DNA of 64,000 bases from Paenibacillus macerans. Its GTDB lineage: Bacteria; Bacillota; Bacilli; Paenibacillales; Paenibacillaceae. The position numbers and the translations under genes are program-made. The stretch is taken from the NCBI RefSeq assembly GCF_023715465.1, contig NZ_JAMBOE010000005.1, forward strand, positions 1 through 64,000, read 5' to 3'. This document shows, piece after piece, positions 46,943-56,709 of this stretch. The notes beneath the pieces are model-generated. The model made no database searches and was not told the origin of the DNA. It saw only the letters and a program-made list of their open reading frames with translations. Position 1 is the stretch's first letter, and each line of letters begins with the position of its first letter.

Positions 46943-47896
46943 CTACCACAGGCCATTGCCGAATCTCCGAGCGACCAGATTGGCGCTGAACACCAGCACA
47001 AAGCCCACGATGGATTCGAACAAGCCCATAGCCGAGGTTAAGCTGAACTGTCCACCTTGAATACCTACCTTGTAGATATAAGTACTGATAACCTCTGAAA
47101 CGTTGTACACCCCGGAATTCTGCAGGACATACACAGGATCGAAGCCTACACTCATCACACTGCCCATCTGTAAAATCAGCAGCAGAACGATTGTAGCACT
47201 AATTCCAGGCAAGGTTATATTGATAATCTGCCGCCATTTGCTGGCACCATCCATACTCGCCGCCTCGTAGAGAGAAGGGTCGATGCTTGTGATAGCAGCC
47301 AGGAAGATAATCGTGCTAAATCCGGCTTCCTTCCAGATACCAGCTCCGAGGAAAATTGCAATCCAGGATCCCTCATCGTAGAGGAAGGGAAAGGTATTGC
47401 CCGTCATCCGCTCCAGAACGGCATTGATAATCCCATTTTGCTCGGCAAACATCGTCACTACGATCCCGCCAACGATTACCCATGAGAAGAAATGCGGGAG
47501 ATAAACGAGCGTCTGCACCCATTTCTTGAACCATTGTCTGCGTACTTCATTGAGCAGAATAGCAAGCAGGATCGGAATCGGGAAGCCGACAACAATATTC
47601 AATACGCTAAGCACCAGTGTATTACGAATAATGTTAATTGTCTGCGGGTTGCTGAAAAGAATCTTGAAGTTGTCCAACCCGATCCATGGACTATGAAGAA
47701 TGCCGTCTGTAAAGTTGTAGTTTTTGAACGCCATGATTGCGCCGAACATCGGTACATACTTGAAGATCAAGTAGAACAGGAGTACAGGCACAAATAATGA
47801 GAGCAACGGCAGGTTTTCTCTGAATCTCCGCTTGGCCTCACGTCGGCGCTGACCATGATTACGCAACTCCAGTGCACCGCCAGTTGAGTCTGCCAC
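46943..47896 (-). CDS. Carbohydrate ABC transporter permease (LplB/YteP-like)
   Basis: A 318-residue MalF-type permease with six predicted membrane segments and EAA loop DPSLYEAASMDGASKWRQI. The N-terminus is basic (RRREAKRRFRENLPLL). GTG 47896 is chosen as AAGGAGG lies six bases upstream; a TTG at 47902 would abut that site. First gene of the transport operon and immediately downstream of the regulator gene. Confidence 0.92.
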   Translation of the reverse strand: MADSTGGALELRNHGQRRREAKRRFRENLPLLSLFVPVLLFYLIFKYVPMFGAIMAFKNYNFTDGILHSPWIGLDNFKILFSNPQTINIIRNTLVLSVLNIVVGFPIPILLAILLNEVRRQWFKKWVQTLVYLPHFFSWVIVGGIVVTMFAEQNGIINAVLERMTGNTFPFLYDEGSWIAIFLGAGIWKEAGFSTIIFLAAITSIDPSLYEAASMDGASKWRQIINITLPGISATIVLLLILQMGSVMSVGFDPVYVLQNSGVYNVSEVISTYIYKVGIQGGQFSLTSAMGLFESIVGFVLVFSANLVARRFGNGLW

Positions 47897-48110
47897 ATGC
47901 AACCTCCTTCAATCCTTAATCGGAGAATTAAAAACAATTTTGCTTATGATGTGGTACCACCCATATATCGACTATAGGCCAGCGGCTTCTAGATGAGCAA
48001 TCATCAAGTTTCTGCTTATCTCCATTTGGTAGAATATTGACCTTATTCTTAATTGCGTTAAATCCAGACGATAGACGTTTTTACAAATAACTGCTGACTC
48101 GCAGAAAAAA

Positions 48111-48150
48111 AGCCTGTATCAGTCATCCATATTGGATAACTGAACAGGCT
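48111..48150 (-). terminator. Terminator of the AraC-type regulator gene
   Basis: A long hairpin (AGCCTGT...TTATCCA / TGGATgA...ACAGGCT, with small mismatches) is followed by TTTTTTT on the minus strand. It begins right at the stop codon of the regulator and insulates it from the transport operon, which must have its own promoter in 47903-48110. Confidence 0.85.
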
Positions 48151-50432
48151 CAAAGCAATTGATTTTCCTGCTTGCGATAATCACCAGGTGTCATGCCATA
48201 ATGCTTCTTGAAGCTGCGAATAAAGGTCATCGGATTCGTATACCCTACTTGCAGCGCAATCTGCTGAATCGCCTCATTCGTCTCCAGCAGCAGATGCTCC
48301 GCATGACTCAGGCGAACCTTGGCCAGGAAGTCAACAAATTTATCGCCGATTTCTTCACGAAACAAGGCGCTCATGTATTTGCCGCTAATCCCAAATTGCT
48401 CCTCCAGCATACTCAGTGAAAGTTCCGGATTCGCATAGTGCTGCTCAATATATTGTCGTACCTCTTGCATTCGGCTATGATGCTTGCGCGACTCGCGGTA
48501 TTCCGCAAGCCGGCCGTCCATCTCGGTAAATAAAGCCGTGAGTTGCTGCCTGGTCTCTTCAATCGTCTCCATCCCTTGTAATATACGCTCCAGAACCGGA
48601 TACAGATCATTATTCCATAGCGACTGTCCCTCTTCAGAGAACATCAATTCTCTGCGCAGCATCTGGGTAATATGATTAATCAGATAGTATACATCGCTCT
48701 TGGCGAAGCCGCCAGCGGTCAGTTCCTGGAACAGCAGATGCAGCTCGTCCTTCCAGCGCTCTTCACCAATCCGATAGGCGTGAGTGAGGGAACGAATCTT
48801 TGGAATTAGTCTATAAACCTCTCGCTGACTTTCAACTTGCAGTTCTTCATAAGCAATTACACGTCCACTGCCTTGAATGAACTTGTCATTCAGAGCCTCC
48901 TGAGCTTCCGCATGAATCAGATACAGCTGCTCCGGATCCGAGATCACCCTGCTGAGTCCAATCGAGACCGTGAAATCAAGATTGCTTCTGACCCAATCTG
49001 ATAGCTGAGCAGCAATCGCATAGACCCTCCCCTGAAGCGCCTCCAGTTCATTCCTATTCAACGAATCCTCTTGAGCAAGCGGTTCGGTTCCGTCCGTGTC
49101 GACCAGCAAAATCGTCATCCTTGGCCCCTCCAGCCACTCCGCCCATATATTCACCGCATGTTGACCCGAGAGTTCTCGTACTACACTATTCATAACAAAC
49201 TGAAATAAAAACTGATCACGCGTAGAATAACGATTGGCAAATTCCCCATAATGGTCGATCTCAACAATCCCAACCGACAGCTGTTTGGAAAAATCACATA
49301 CTTTCAGCTTGGCAGCTTCCTTCTTCCATTCATCCCGATTCCAGATTTCGGTGCCGGCAACCAACTCACGCAGCTTATGCCGACGTTTGAATATCAAGCT
49401 TTCTTCCTGCTCGCGCTCATATTCGAGTACCTGTGCAGTGAGATACTGGAAGGCCTCTTCGATAATTTTCAGCTCATCCTTGGTCGGCTGCGACTGCGGC
49501 TGAAAAATCTCATGCTGAGCCGAGTGAAAGTAAACAATGCGCTGCATGATCGTATGAATTGGCTTGTATTGACTTCGTGCTGTATAGACTATCCAGGCAA
49601 TGCCTAATATCAACAAAATAACGGATATCCCAAGCATCAAGGTGAACAGCCCCGAGGTGAAGGTATAAACCGAGCCATCCTGTATGCCCGTAACAATCGT
49701 CCAGCCTGTATAGTCCGATACAATGTGATGCAATTCCTCCATCTTGTCCGGGAGCGAAGATTTGAAGATTTCCTGACCATTGCTGCCAATTAATCTTGCG
49801 CTGCTAATATCCGCCGCCTGGTTCATTTCTGCAATCAATTGCTGCAACTCGGATACTTTCACATTCACAACAATAAGTCCACTCTCACCCTTGGGAGGAG
49901 GGTAATCGCTTACTAATGAGACAACATCTCCGATCTGATCTGAATATTTGTTGCGAAGTGATCGTGCATTCGACCATTTGTGATCCCGCTCGCTGCGTTC
50001 CAGCCAATTTCGAATAAACGCCTGATCGCCATGCTTGTCCAGCGGTAAACTCATCGTATCAGACAACACCATCTCATCCGCGGTGCGATACAGATAGATC
50101 GAATCAATTAATGGTAATGACAGCTTGATCTTATCCAGTTCTCTAGAGATTTCGTATTTATAGAAATATCGTTCGCCAAGTTCCTTCTCATAAAAATAGG
50201 CTGCAAGCTTTTCATTCTGCAGCGCCGCATTCAAAACCTGCGTCTCAACTGCCTTGAGGTTGAAATCAACGATCTGCTGAACATGCTCTGCAAATACCCC
50301 ATTGGCACGAACAACATCTTGTTTGGATTGCTGGACAGTCGACAGGAAGGTTGCTCCTAACAGCACAAAGATAATTAACAATAACAACGGCAGATAAGAA
50401 AGTATCTGTTTTTTAAACCACCATCGACTCAT
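48150..50432 (-). CDS. Membrane-anchored AraC-family regulator (YtdP-like)
   Basis: A 760-residue one-component sensor-regulator. Membrane segments at about 12-31 and 261-283 flank an extracellular sensor of about 230 residues (dCache-like, containing YYFYKYEISRELDKI-type helices and WTIVTGI). A linker with SQYKPIHTIMQRI follows, then a long cytoplasmic region and a C-terminal AraC helix-turn-helix domain (residues ~655-756; SMLEEQFGISGKYMSALF and IALQVGYTNPMTFIRSFKKHYG). There is no kinase domain. Such proteins next to LplABC-type transporters usually activate them on sensing the extracellular sugar. Substrate unknown; GH130 suggests mannosides. Confidence 0.87.
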   Translation of the reverse strand: MSRWWFKKQILSYLPLLLLIIFVLLGATFLSTVQQSKQDVVRANGVFAEHVQQIVDFNLKAVETQVLNAALQNEKLAAYFYEKELGERYFYKYEISRELDKIKLSLPLIDSIYLYRTADEMVLSDTMSLPLDKHGDQAFIRNWLERSERDHKWSNARSLRNKYSDQIGDVVSLVSDYPPPKGESGLIVVNVKVSELQQLIAEMNQAADISSARLIGSNGQEIFKSSLPDKMEELHHIVSDYTGWTIVTGIQDGSVYTFTSGLFTLMLGISVILLILGIAWIVYTARSQYKPIHTIMQRIVYFHSAQHEIFQPQSQPTKDELKIIEEAFQYLTAQVLEYEREQEESLIFKRRHKLRELVAGTEIWNRDEWKKEAAKLKVCDFSKQLSVGIVEIDHYGEFANRYSTRDQFLFQFVMNSVVRELSGQHAVNIWAEWLEGPRMTILLVDTDGTEPLAQEDSLNRNELEALQGRVYAIAAQLSDWVRSNLDFTVSIGLSRVISDPEQLYLIHAEAQEALNDKFIQGSGRVIAYEELQVESQREVYRLIPKIRSLTHAYRIGEERWKDELHLLFQELTAGGFAKSDVYYLINHITQMLRRELMFSEEGQSLWNNDLYPVLERILQGMETIEETRQQLTALFTEMDGRLAEYRESRKHHSRMQEVRQYIEQHYANPELSLSMLEEQFGISGKYMSALFREEIGDKFVDFLAKVRLSHAEHLLLETNEAIQQIALQVGYTNPMTFIRSFKKHYGMTPGDYRKQENQLL

Positions 50433-50564
50433 TATCCGCCTCCAATCCTATCATCCAGTCATGCTATTCGATATCCTCGTATGTTCCCATACTTCCAAAT
50501 TATTGTAGGTTATTTGGACTACATCCGTCAATCCGGCTGCCCCAATCGATTCAACCTTAAAAAA

Positions 50565-50596
50565 AAGATCCTTCAAGGATCCCCCTGAAGAATCTT
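50565..50596 (-). terminator. Terminator of the 195-residue hypothetical gene
   Basis: An 11-bp stem (AAGATTCTTCA / TGAAGGATCTT, one wobble pair) is followed by TTTTTTAAGG on the minus strand. It ends the lon-ysxC transcript before the sugar island. Confidence 0.88.
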
Positions 50597-50617
50597 TATT
50601 CTGTATAACTGTACTTG

Positions 50618-51205
50618 TTAAGCTTCAAGTGCAAAGAGCCGGCGCGAGCAATTCCGAAGCTCGTCGTCAATCCGGTCGAGTACTTTCGGCTGGCTTGCTA
50701 CAAACCGCTGATCCAGAAGCTGATTGATCCGGGTGTGGATCGACTCAATTTCCTGTTCAATGGCTTCGTTGCGATATATGCTCTGAAGTTCAGCAAGGGT
50801 ATCCTTGAGCTCGAATACTAATTTGTACGATTCTCTTGAATACTCGACGATTTTACGTACTCTGCCATTTTCATAATAATACATCATCATGAATCCATTA
50901 TAAATTCTCGTTACCATGCCGCTGCCTTTAAAAGCCGCGAACAGCAGTCTCATCACGTTCGTGAGATGGGGTTGTTCCAAGCGGAAAGACAATTCACAGA
51001 CGTAATATCCGTCTTTACGGTCAAAAGGCAGATGCACTTCCTCCCCGCCGTCATCCTCCAGCACCACCTCTTGCCCGCCGTTATCGAGCACCTTCACCCG
51101 CTGGCGTACATGAGGATCGTACACTTTGTGAATAAACTGCGACATCTGAACTTCCGACAAACGCAAACTGGCGTTAACATACTCTGTGGCTAACCGCTGA
51201 GCCAT
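50618..51205 (-). CDS. Conserved hypothetical protein next to ysxC
   Basis: A 195-residue soluble protein I do not recognise. It starts MAQRLATEYVNASLRLSEVQ, has a beta-rich middle (RVKVLDNGGQEVVLEDDGGEE, then DRKDGYYVCELSFRLEQPHL), a YNGFMMMYYYENGRVRKIVEY segment, and an alpha-helical, likely coiled-coil C-terminal third (IEQEIESIHTRINQLLDQRF). No signal peptide, membrane segment or catalytic motif is seen. RBS TTGAGGAG is good and a strong terminator follows, so it is probably real. It is the last gene before the sugar island. Confidence 0.75.
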   Translation of the reverse strand: MAQRLATEYVNASLRLSEVQMSQFIHKVYDPHVRQRVKVLDNGGQEVVLEDDGGEEVHLPFDRKDGYYVCELSFRLEQPHLTNVMRLLFAAFKGSGMVTRIYNGFMMMYYYENGRVRKIVEYSRESYKLVFELKDTLAELQSIYRNEAIEQEIESIHTRINQLLDQRFVASQPKVLDRIDDELRNCSRRLFALEA

Positions 51206-51377
51206 AAAAATCTCCTCAATTCTTTTACAATCGCTTTATCATAATTATACACTACGATCAAAAGCATTTGCTCAGCGATCGAAACGTGAATTCACGCCAT
51301 TTTTCAGAAAAAACCGGATTCAGCCGTTTTTAACCGTAAAAATCCCGCTTCATGCTCACTTTCCTGCGGAAACTGCT

Positions 51378-51974
51378 TCAAATCCCTTCCATATCCGACG
51401 ATTTGTTTATTAGCCCCCACAGCTCATCCTTCCCGATGCCTTCCTCCGAGGAGAACAGGATGACGGGATCTCCGGCCCGCAGGACCAGCGCTTCCTTGAT
51501 GATTTTCAGATGCTTCGGCCAGCGCGTTTTCGGCACCTTGTCCGCCTTGGTGGCCACGACGCAAACCGGAAGCTCATACGCCTTCAGCCAATCGTACATC
51601 AGTTCGTCGTCCTTGGAAGGCGGATGCCTTAGATCGACGATCAGGATCACGAGTTTCAGCGTTTCCCGCTCCATTAAATACTTTTCGATCATTTTGCCCC
51701 AGGCTTCACGCTGCGATTTCGATACTTTGGCGTAACCGTAACCGGGGACGTCCACGAAATAGAGCTGGTCGTTGATGCGGTAGTAATTCAAATGCTGCGT
51801 TTTTCCGGGAGTCGAACTCGTGCGGGCCAAATTTTTGCGGCCGATCATGCGGTTGATCAAAGATGATTTGCCGACATTGGAACGCCCTGCCAGAGCGATT
51901 TCCGGCAAGGCGTCGTCGGGATATTGGTTTGGACCCACGGCACTGATTACAAATTCAGCTTTCGTCACTTTCAT
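51378..51974 (-). CDS. ysxC: Ribosome biogenesis GTPase YsxC/EngB
   Basis: A 198-residue essential GTPase needed for 50S assembly. G motifs: [14 protein letters not shown] (G1), [13 protein letters not shown] (G3), [13 protein letters not shown] (G4). Directly downstream of lonA, as in B. subtilis, where hemA would follow. Confidence 0.97.
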   Translation of the reverse strand: MKVTKAEFVISAVGPNQYPDDALPEIALAGRSNVGKSSLINRMIGRKNLARTSSTPGKTQHLNYYRINDQLYFVDVPGYGYAKVSKSQREAWGKMIEKYLMERETLKLVILIVDLRHPPSKDDELMYDWLKAYELPVCVVATKADKVPKTRWPKHLKIIKEALVLRAGDPVILFSSEEGIGKDELWGLINKSSDMEGI

Positions 51975-52024
51975 CGTTCCAAATCCTCTCTACAAGCGCG
52001 GCGAGCCTTAGGGGCTCCTCCGCG

Positions 52025-54361
52025 TTAATGCACTTCGGGATGTTCCACGAGCGCGTGCTCAAGCACTTGATCCATGTGGGACACCGGCACGAACTCGACC
52101 TCCTCCTTGACGCTTTCGGGGATGTCGCGCAGATCGCGCTCGTTGTCTTTGGGGAGCAGGATTTTCCGGTAGCCGGCCCGGTGGGCCGCCAGCGATTTCT
52201 CCTTCAGTCCCCCGATCGGCAGCACGCGGCCGCGCAGCGTTATTTCCCCGGTCATGGCCACGTCCTTCGAGACGTGACGATTCGTCAGCGCGGAAATGAG
52301 CGCCGTGGCGATCGTAATCCCGGCCGACGGTCCGTCTTTGGGAATCGCGCCTTCGGGAATATGGATATGGATATCGTTTTTCTCGTGAAAATCTAGCGGG
52401 ATGCCAAGCTCGGCCGCTTTCGAACGGGTATAGCTGAACGCAGCCTGCGCCGACTCCTTCATGACATCGCCCAGCTTGCCGGTCAAGGTCAGCTTGCCGC
52501 TGCCCGGAACGACCGTGACTTCGATCATCAGCGTTTCCCCGCCGACCTCCGTCCAGGCCAGCCCGGTGACCGTACCGATCTGATCCTCCAGCTCGGCAAC
52601 ACCGTAGCGGTATTTCGGCACACCCAAGTAATCCTTGATCTCCTCGGGTCCGATCACGATCTTCTCCTTGCTGTCGGACACGATTTGCTTGGCCGCTTTG
52701 CGGCAGAGCGCCGCAACCTGCTGCTCGAGACCGCGCACACCCGATTCGCGCGTGAATTCGCGGATCGTCCTAAGCAGCGCGTCTTCCCCGATTTCCAGCT
52801 GTTCCGGCGCAAGACCGTGCTCCTTCTTCTGCTTCGGCAGCAGGTAGCGGGTAGCGATCTGCAGCTTCTCCAGCTCCGTATAACCCGGAATAAACAGCAT
52901 CTCCATCCGGTCCAGCAGCGGGCGCGGAATGTTGTGCACCGCGTTGGCGGTCGTAATAAACATCACGTTCGACAAATCGAACGGCACTTCGATAAAATGA
53001 TCGCTGAACGTATTGTTCTGCTCGGGATCAAGCACTTCCAGCAGCGCCGCGGATGGATCGCCGCGGAAGTCGGAGGCCATCTTGTCGATCTCGTCGAGCA
53101 AGAACACCGGATTCAGCGTCCCCGCCGTCTTCATGCCCTGAATAATGCGTCCCGGCATGGCGCCGACATACGTGCGCCGGTGGCCGCGGATCTCCGCTTC
53201 GTCCCGCACGCCGCCGAGCGAAATGCGGACGAACTCCCGCCCTAGCGAGCGGGCGATCGAACGGGCCAGCGAGGTTTTCCCCACCCCTGGCGGCCCGACG
53301 AGGCAAAGAATGGGGCCTTTGAGCTTTTTGACCAGCTTTTGCACGGCCAGATACTCCAGCACTCGCTCCTTCGGCTTATCCAGCCCGTAATGATCATCAT
53401 TCAGCACTTGTTCGGCTTTGGCCAAGTCCAGATCGTCTTCCGTTTTTTCATGCCACGGCAAACTTAACAGCCAATCGACGTAATTGCGGATAACGCCGCC
53501 CTCCGCCGAGCTTGCGGGCATTTTCTCCAGCCGGTCGATTTCCTTCTCGACCTTTTCCTTCACCTTTTCCGGAAGTTGCTTCTCTTCCATTTGCGCGCGC
53601 AGTTCCTCCGCCTCTCCGACCCGGCCTTCTTTCTCGCCAAGCTCCTTCTGGATCGCTTTCATCTGCTCGCGCAAGTAGTATTCCTTCTGCGTCTTCTCCA
53701 TCTGCTTCTTGACGCGTTGGCTGATCTTCCGCTCCAGTTCAAGCACTTCGCGTTCATTATTCAAAATGTCCAGCAGCTTCTCCAGCCTTTTCTGGACATC
53801 GATCGTTTCCAAAATTTCTTGCTTGTCCTTGATCTTCAAGGACAGGTGGCTGGTGATCACATCGGCGAGGCGCCCCGCCTCTTCGATATCCGATACCGCG
53901 GCAAGCGTCTCCGGCGTGACCTTCTTGGACAGATTGATATAATGTTCAAATTGGGTTAAAACCGTGCGCATCAGCGCGTCGATTTCCGGATCGACCGTTT
54001 CTGCCTCCGGACGCTCCTTGGCGATAACCTCGTAATATTCATCATTATCCAGGTATTCGATAATTTCGGCGCGCTCCATTCCTTCCACCAACACCCGAAT
54101 CGTGCCGTTAGGCAGCTTCAGCATTTGGCGGACTTTAGCAACGGTCCCGATACGAAAAATATCTTCCTGGGTCGGTTCTTCAATGTTCACTTCGGATTGA
54201 GAACAGAGGAGAATCAAGTTATCTTCGACCATCGCTTTTTCCAGAGCCTTTACGGATTTCTCGCGGCCCACGTCCAAATGCAGCACCATGCTCGGGTAGA
54301 CGAGAAGGCCCCGTAAGGGAAGCAAAGGAAAGCGCCGGCCTTTTGATTTATGCGGTCCCAT
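52025..54361 (-). CDS. lon: ATP-dependent protease La (LonA)
   Basis: A 778-residue LonA protease with the N-terminal substrate-binding domain (1-~210), coiled-coil helices, AAA+ module (Walker [14 protein letters not shown], Walker [11 protein letters not shown]) and C-terminal protease with the Ser-Lys dyad (PKDGPSAGI and [19 protein letters not shown]). It degrades misfolded and regulatory proteins. RBS TTGGAGGTG eight bases before the ATG. Confidence 0.98.
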   Translation of the reverse strand: MGPHKSKGRRFPLLPLRGLLVYPSMVLHLDVGREKSVKALEKAMVEDNLILLCSQSEVNIEEPTQEDIFRIGTVAKVRQMLKLPNGTIRVLVEGMERAEIIEYLDNDEYYEVIAKERPEAETVDPEIDALMRTVLTQFEHYINLSKKVTPETLAAVSDIEEAGRLADVITSHLSLKIKDKQEILETIDVQKRLEKLLDILNNEREVLELERKISQRVKKQMEKTQKEYYLREQMKAIQKELGEKEGRVGEAEELRAQMEEKQLPEKVKEKVEKEIDRLEKMPASSAEGGVIRNYVDWLLSLPWHEKTEDDLDLAKAEQVLNDDHYGLDKPKERVLEYLAVQKLVKKLKGPILCLVGPPGVGKTSLARSIARSLGREFVRISLGGVRDEAEIRGHRRTYVGAMPGRIIQGMKTAGTLNPVFLLDEIDKMASDFRGDPSAALLEVLDPEQNNTFSDHFIEVPFDLSNVMFITTANAVHNIPRPLLDRMEMLFIPGYTELEKLQIATRYLLPKQKKEHGLAPEQLEIGEDALLRTIREFTRESGVRGLEQQVAALCRKAAKQIVSDSKEKIVIGPEEIKDYLGVPKYRYGVAELEDQIGTVTGLAWTEVGGETLMIEVTVVPGSGKLTLTGKLGDVMKESAQAAFSYTRSKAAELGIPLDFHEKNDIHIHIPEGAIPKDGPSAGITIATALISALTNRHVSKDVAMTGEITLRGRVLPIGGLKEKSLAAHRAGYRKILLPKDNERDLRDIPESVKEEVEFVPVSHMDQVLEHALVEHPEVH

Positions 54362-54433
54362 CGCTTATGCACCTCCAAACGTTCTCGTTAGATATCATTG
54401 CTATTTTAGCAAATGTTACAAAAAAACACCAAT

Positions 54434-54466
54434 GAGGAGCGGCCGCTTAAAAAGCAGCCGCCCCTC
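54434..54466 (-). terminator. lonB terminator
   Basis: A GC-rich stem (GAGGGGCGGCTGCT / AGCGGCCGCTCCTC with single mismatches) is followed, after ATTGGTG, by TTTTTTT on the minus strand. It separates lonB from lonA. Confidence 0.7.
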
Positions 54467-54496
54467 GTGAGCCATTCCCGGCAAGCTGTGACGCGC

Positions 54497-56215
54497 CTAC
54501 ATCGTCCCGCCCTGCGACGGGGATTCCGCATGCAAAAACGGCGCGGGCGCCGGAGTTGGGGCGAACAACTCTCCGCCGGTCAAAAGATCCAAATTTTTCT
54601 CGGCTTCCGGACCAAACACATGCCGGAACACCTCGGCCACCGTCTCGACGGGGATGACGCTTAAGGCTTCCAGCCCCTCGAACAGCGACTGCCAGTTGTC
54701 CTTAGGGATCAGTACGGTCGTCGCCCCCGCCTGGAACGCCGCTTCCACTTTGGCCACGACGCCGCCGACCGGCTTTACTTTGCCGTGTATGCCCAGTTCG
54801 CCGGTCATGGCGATCTGATGGTTCACCGGCACCCGCTTGATCGCCGAAGCGATCGCGGTAGCGATGGCGAGGCCCGCGGACGGTCCGTCAATCGGCGTTC
54901 CGCCCGGAAAGTTAATATGAAGATCGTAATTGGAAGGGTGCAGGCCCATGCGCTGCAGAACGGTCAGCACGTTCTCCACCGATCCCTTGGCCATGCTCTT
55001 CCGGCGCAGCGTGCGGCTGCCCCCGCCGATTTCCTCTTCATCCACCACGCCGGTGATATTGTAGATGCCCCGCCCTTTTTCCGCCGGCACCGCCGTCGCT
55101 TCGATTTCCAGCAGCGTTCCCATATTCGCGCCGTACACCGCCAGCCCGTTGACGACACCGATTTCCGAACGCTCGGGAATTTTGCGGTCCGGCCGGGGCG
55201 CAAGCTGGCTGCTGGTAGCGACCCACTCCAGATCCGAAGCGAGCAGGTGGTCGCGTTTTTCCGTCAAGGCCAGCCCGGCCGCAAGCTGCACCATATTGAC
55301 GGCTTCCCGGCCGTTGGTCGCGTACTTTTTAATGACGTCCACGGCCTCGGGACAAGGCTGAAAGCCGATTCGCCCCACCGCGTCTTCGGCGATCCGGGCG
55401 ATTTCTTCCGGCAGCAGCGGACGGAAGTAGATTTCCATGCAGCGTGAACGCAGGGCCGCCGGAATTTCTTGCGGCGATCTTGTCGTTGCCCCGACCAAGC
55501 GGAAATCGGCGGGCAGCCCGTTTTGAAAAATATCGTGAATATACGCCGGCGTGTTCGTATCTTCCGAATTGTAATAAGCGCTCTCGAGGTACACCTTGCG
55601 ATCCTCCAGCACTTTGAGCAGCTTATTCATCTGGATGGAATGCAGTTCGCCGATCTCGTCGATGAACAAAATCCCGCCGTGCGATTTCGTTACGGCCCCC
55701 GGCTTCGGCTGAGGTATGCCGGCGACACCCATCGCCCCGGCCCCTTGATAAATCGGGTCGTGTACCGACCCGATCAGCGGATCGGCGATGCCCCGTTCGT
55801 CAAACCGCGCGATCGTCGCGTCGATTTCCACGAATTTGGCGTCGGACTTAAACGGGGACACCGGATTCTTTTTCGCTTCTTCCATCACGACGCGCGCCGC
55901 CGCCGTTTTGCCCACGCCCGGCGGACCGTAAATGATGACGTGCTGCGGGTTGGCGCTGCACAGCGCGGCTTTTAATGCGCGCAGCCCGTCCTTTTGCCCG
56001 ACGATATCGTTCATCGTGGCCGGGCGCGTCCGCTCCGCCAGCGGCTTGGTGAGCGAAATAGCCCGCAGCTTGCGCAGCTTCTCCATCTCCTTCCGCGATT
56101 CCCGGTCCACCGCCACCCGGTTTCCTTTCTGGCTGCGCAGCTGGTTCCAGAAATAGAGGCCGATCACGACGGCAAAAAACATTTGAACGGACATCAGGAT
56201 GAGATTTAAATCCAT
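54497..56215 (-). CDS. lonB: LonB protease
   Basis: About 572 residues with an N-terminal membrane segment (LNLILMSVQMFFAVVIGLYF), AAA+ module ([25 protein letters not shown]) and Lon protease domain with DGPSAGLAIATAIA plus the Lys in GGVVAKVEAAFQAG. In B. subtilis LonB is made in the forespore under sigma-F. Start ATG at 56215 chosen since GGAGG is eight bases upstream. It lies next to lonA as usual in spore formers. Confidence 0.95.
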   Translation of the reverse strand: MDLNLILMSVQMFFAVVIGLYFWNQLRSQKGNRVAVDRESRKEMEKLRKLRAISLTKPLAERTRPATMNDIVGQKDGLRALKAALCSANPQHVIIYGPPGVGKTAAARVVMEEAKKNPVSPFKSDAKFVEIDATIARFDERGIADPLIGSVHDPIYQGAGAMGVAGIPQPKPGAVTKSHGGILFIDEIGELHSIQMNKLLKVLEDRKVYLESAYYNSEDTNTPAYIHDIFQNGLPADFRLVGATTRSPQEIPAALRSRCMEIYFRPLLPEEIARIAEDAVGRIGFQPCPEAVDVIKKYATNGREAVNMVQLAAGLALTEKRDHLLASDLEWVATSSQLAPRPDRKIPERSEIGVVNGLAVYGANMGTLLEIEATAVPAEKGRGIYNITGVVDEEEIGGGSRTLRRKSMAKGSVENVLTVLQRMGLHPSNYDLHINFPGGTPIDGPSAGLAIATAIASAIKRVPVNHQIAMTGELGIHGKVKPVGGVVAKVEAAFQAGATTVLIPKDNWQSLFEGLEALSVIPVETVAEVFRHVFGPEAEKNLDLLTGGELFAPTPAPAPFLHAESPSQGGTM

Positions 56216-56364
56216 AACGAACGCCTCCCTCACTTTTCACTGATACTTGGTAGTATAGCCTTTTCGCGCCAAGGTAAAACGAGGTTTTTGCGGAGAGTTT
56301 GGAAAAAAGCGGTCTATATATTAAGAAAAACGCCTGACGGCGTCCTTTAGTGGCCCTGACTTCT

Positions 56365-56667
56365 ACTTGGACGCTGCTCTAAGGGACACCAGCGACCTTA
56401 TCCGCCCATTTCCCGGGTATTTCCCAACCTAACGGACACACACGACCCTATTTCGCTCTAAACCCGTTCATCCAGGACGATTTGAGGTAAATAAGGGCTT
56501 CTGTGTCCGCTACATTTTGCAATCCTCCGTTTTTTCGCAAATAACGGCTCTGGTGTCCCTTAGCTTAGCCCCCCAGATTCCTCTTCTCTTCTCCTCTCCT
56601 CTCCTCTCTGCCTGCGCTTCGCCCTCTACCATGACCGAAATTTTATAAATTCGATAATGTCAAAAAA
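56365..56667. repeat. Intergenic repeat family 2, copy C (longest)
   Basis: Starts ACTTGGACGCTGCTCTAAGG and includes the two CTAACGGACAC-type sub-units, CATCCAGGACGATTTGAGGT, an extra segment (CGCAAATAACGGCTCTGGTG), a pyrimidine-rich part, and the tail ATTTTATAAATTCG just before a terminator. Order and tail match copy A at 15326-15508. Confidence 0.8.
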
Positions 56668-56668
56668 A

Positions 56669-56700
56669 CCGCAAGCTGCCTTGTCATCGGCAGCTTGCGG
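56669..56700 (-). terminator. ispG terminator
   Basis: A perfect 12-bp stem CCGCAAGCTGCC / GGCAGCTTGCGG, followed by TTTTTTTG on the minus strand, ten bases after the ispG stop. Confidence 0.93.
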
Positions 56701-56709
56701 CTCAAACAG

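Noticed and set aside
47897..48110. CcpA (cre) site upstream of the sugar transport operon
   Set aside because: Searched for TGWAANCGNTNWCA-like palindromes; only poor partial matches such as TTTGTAAAAACG.
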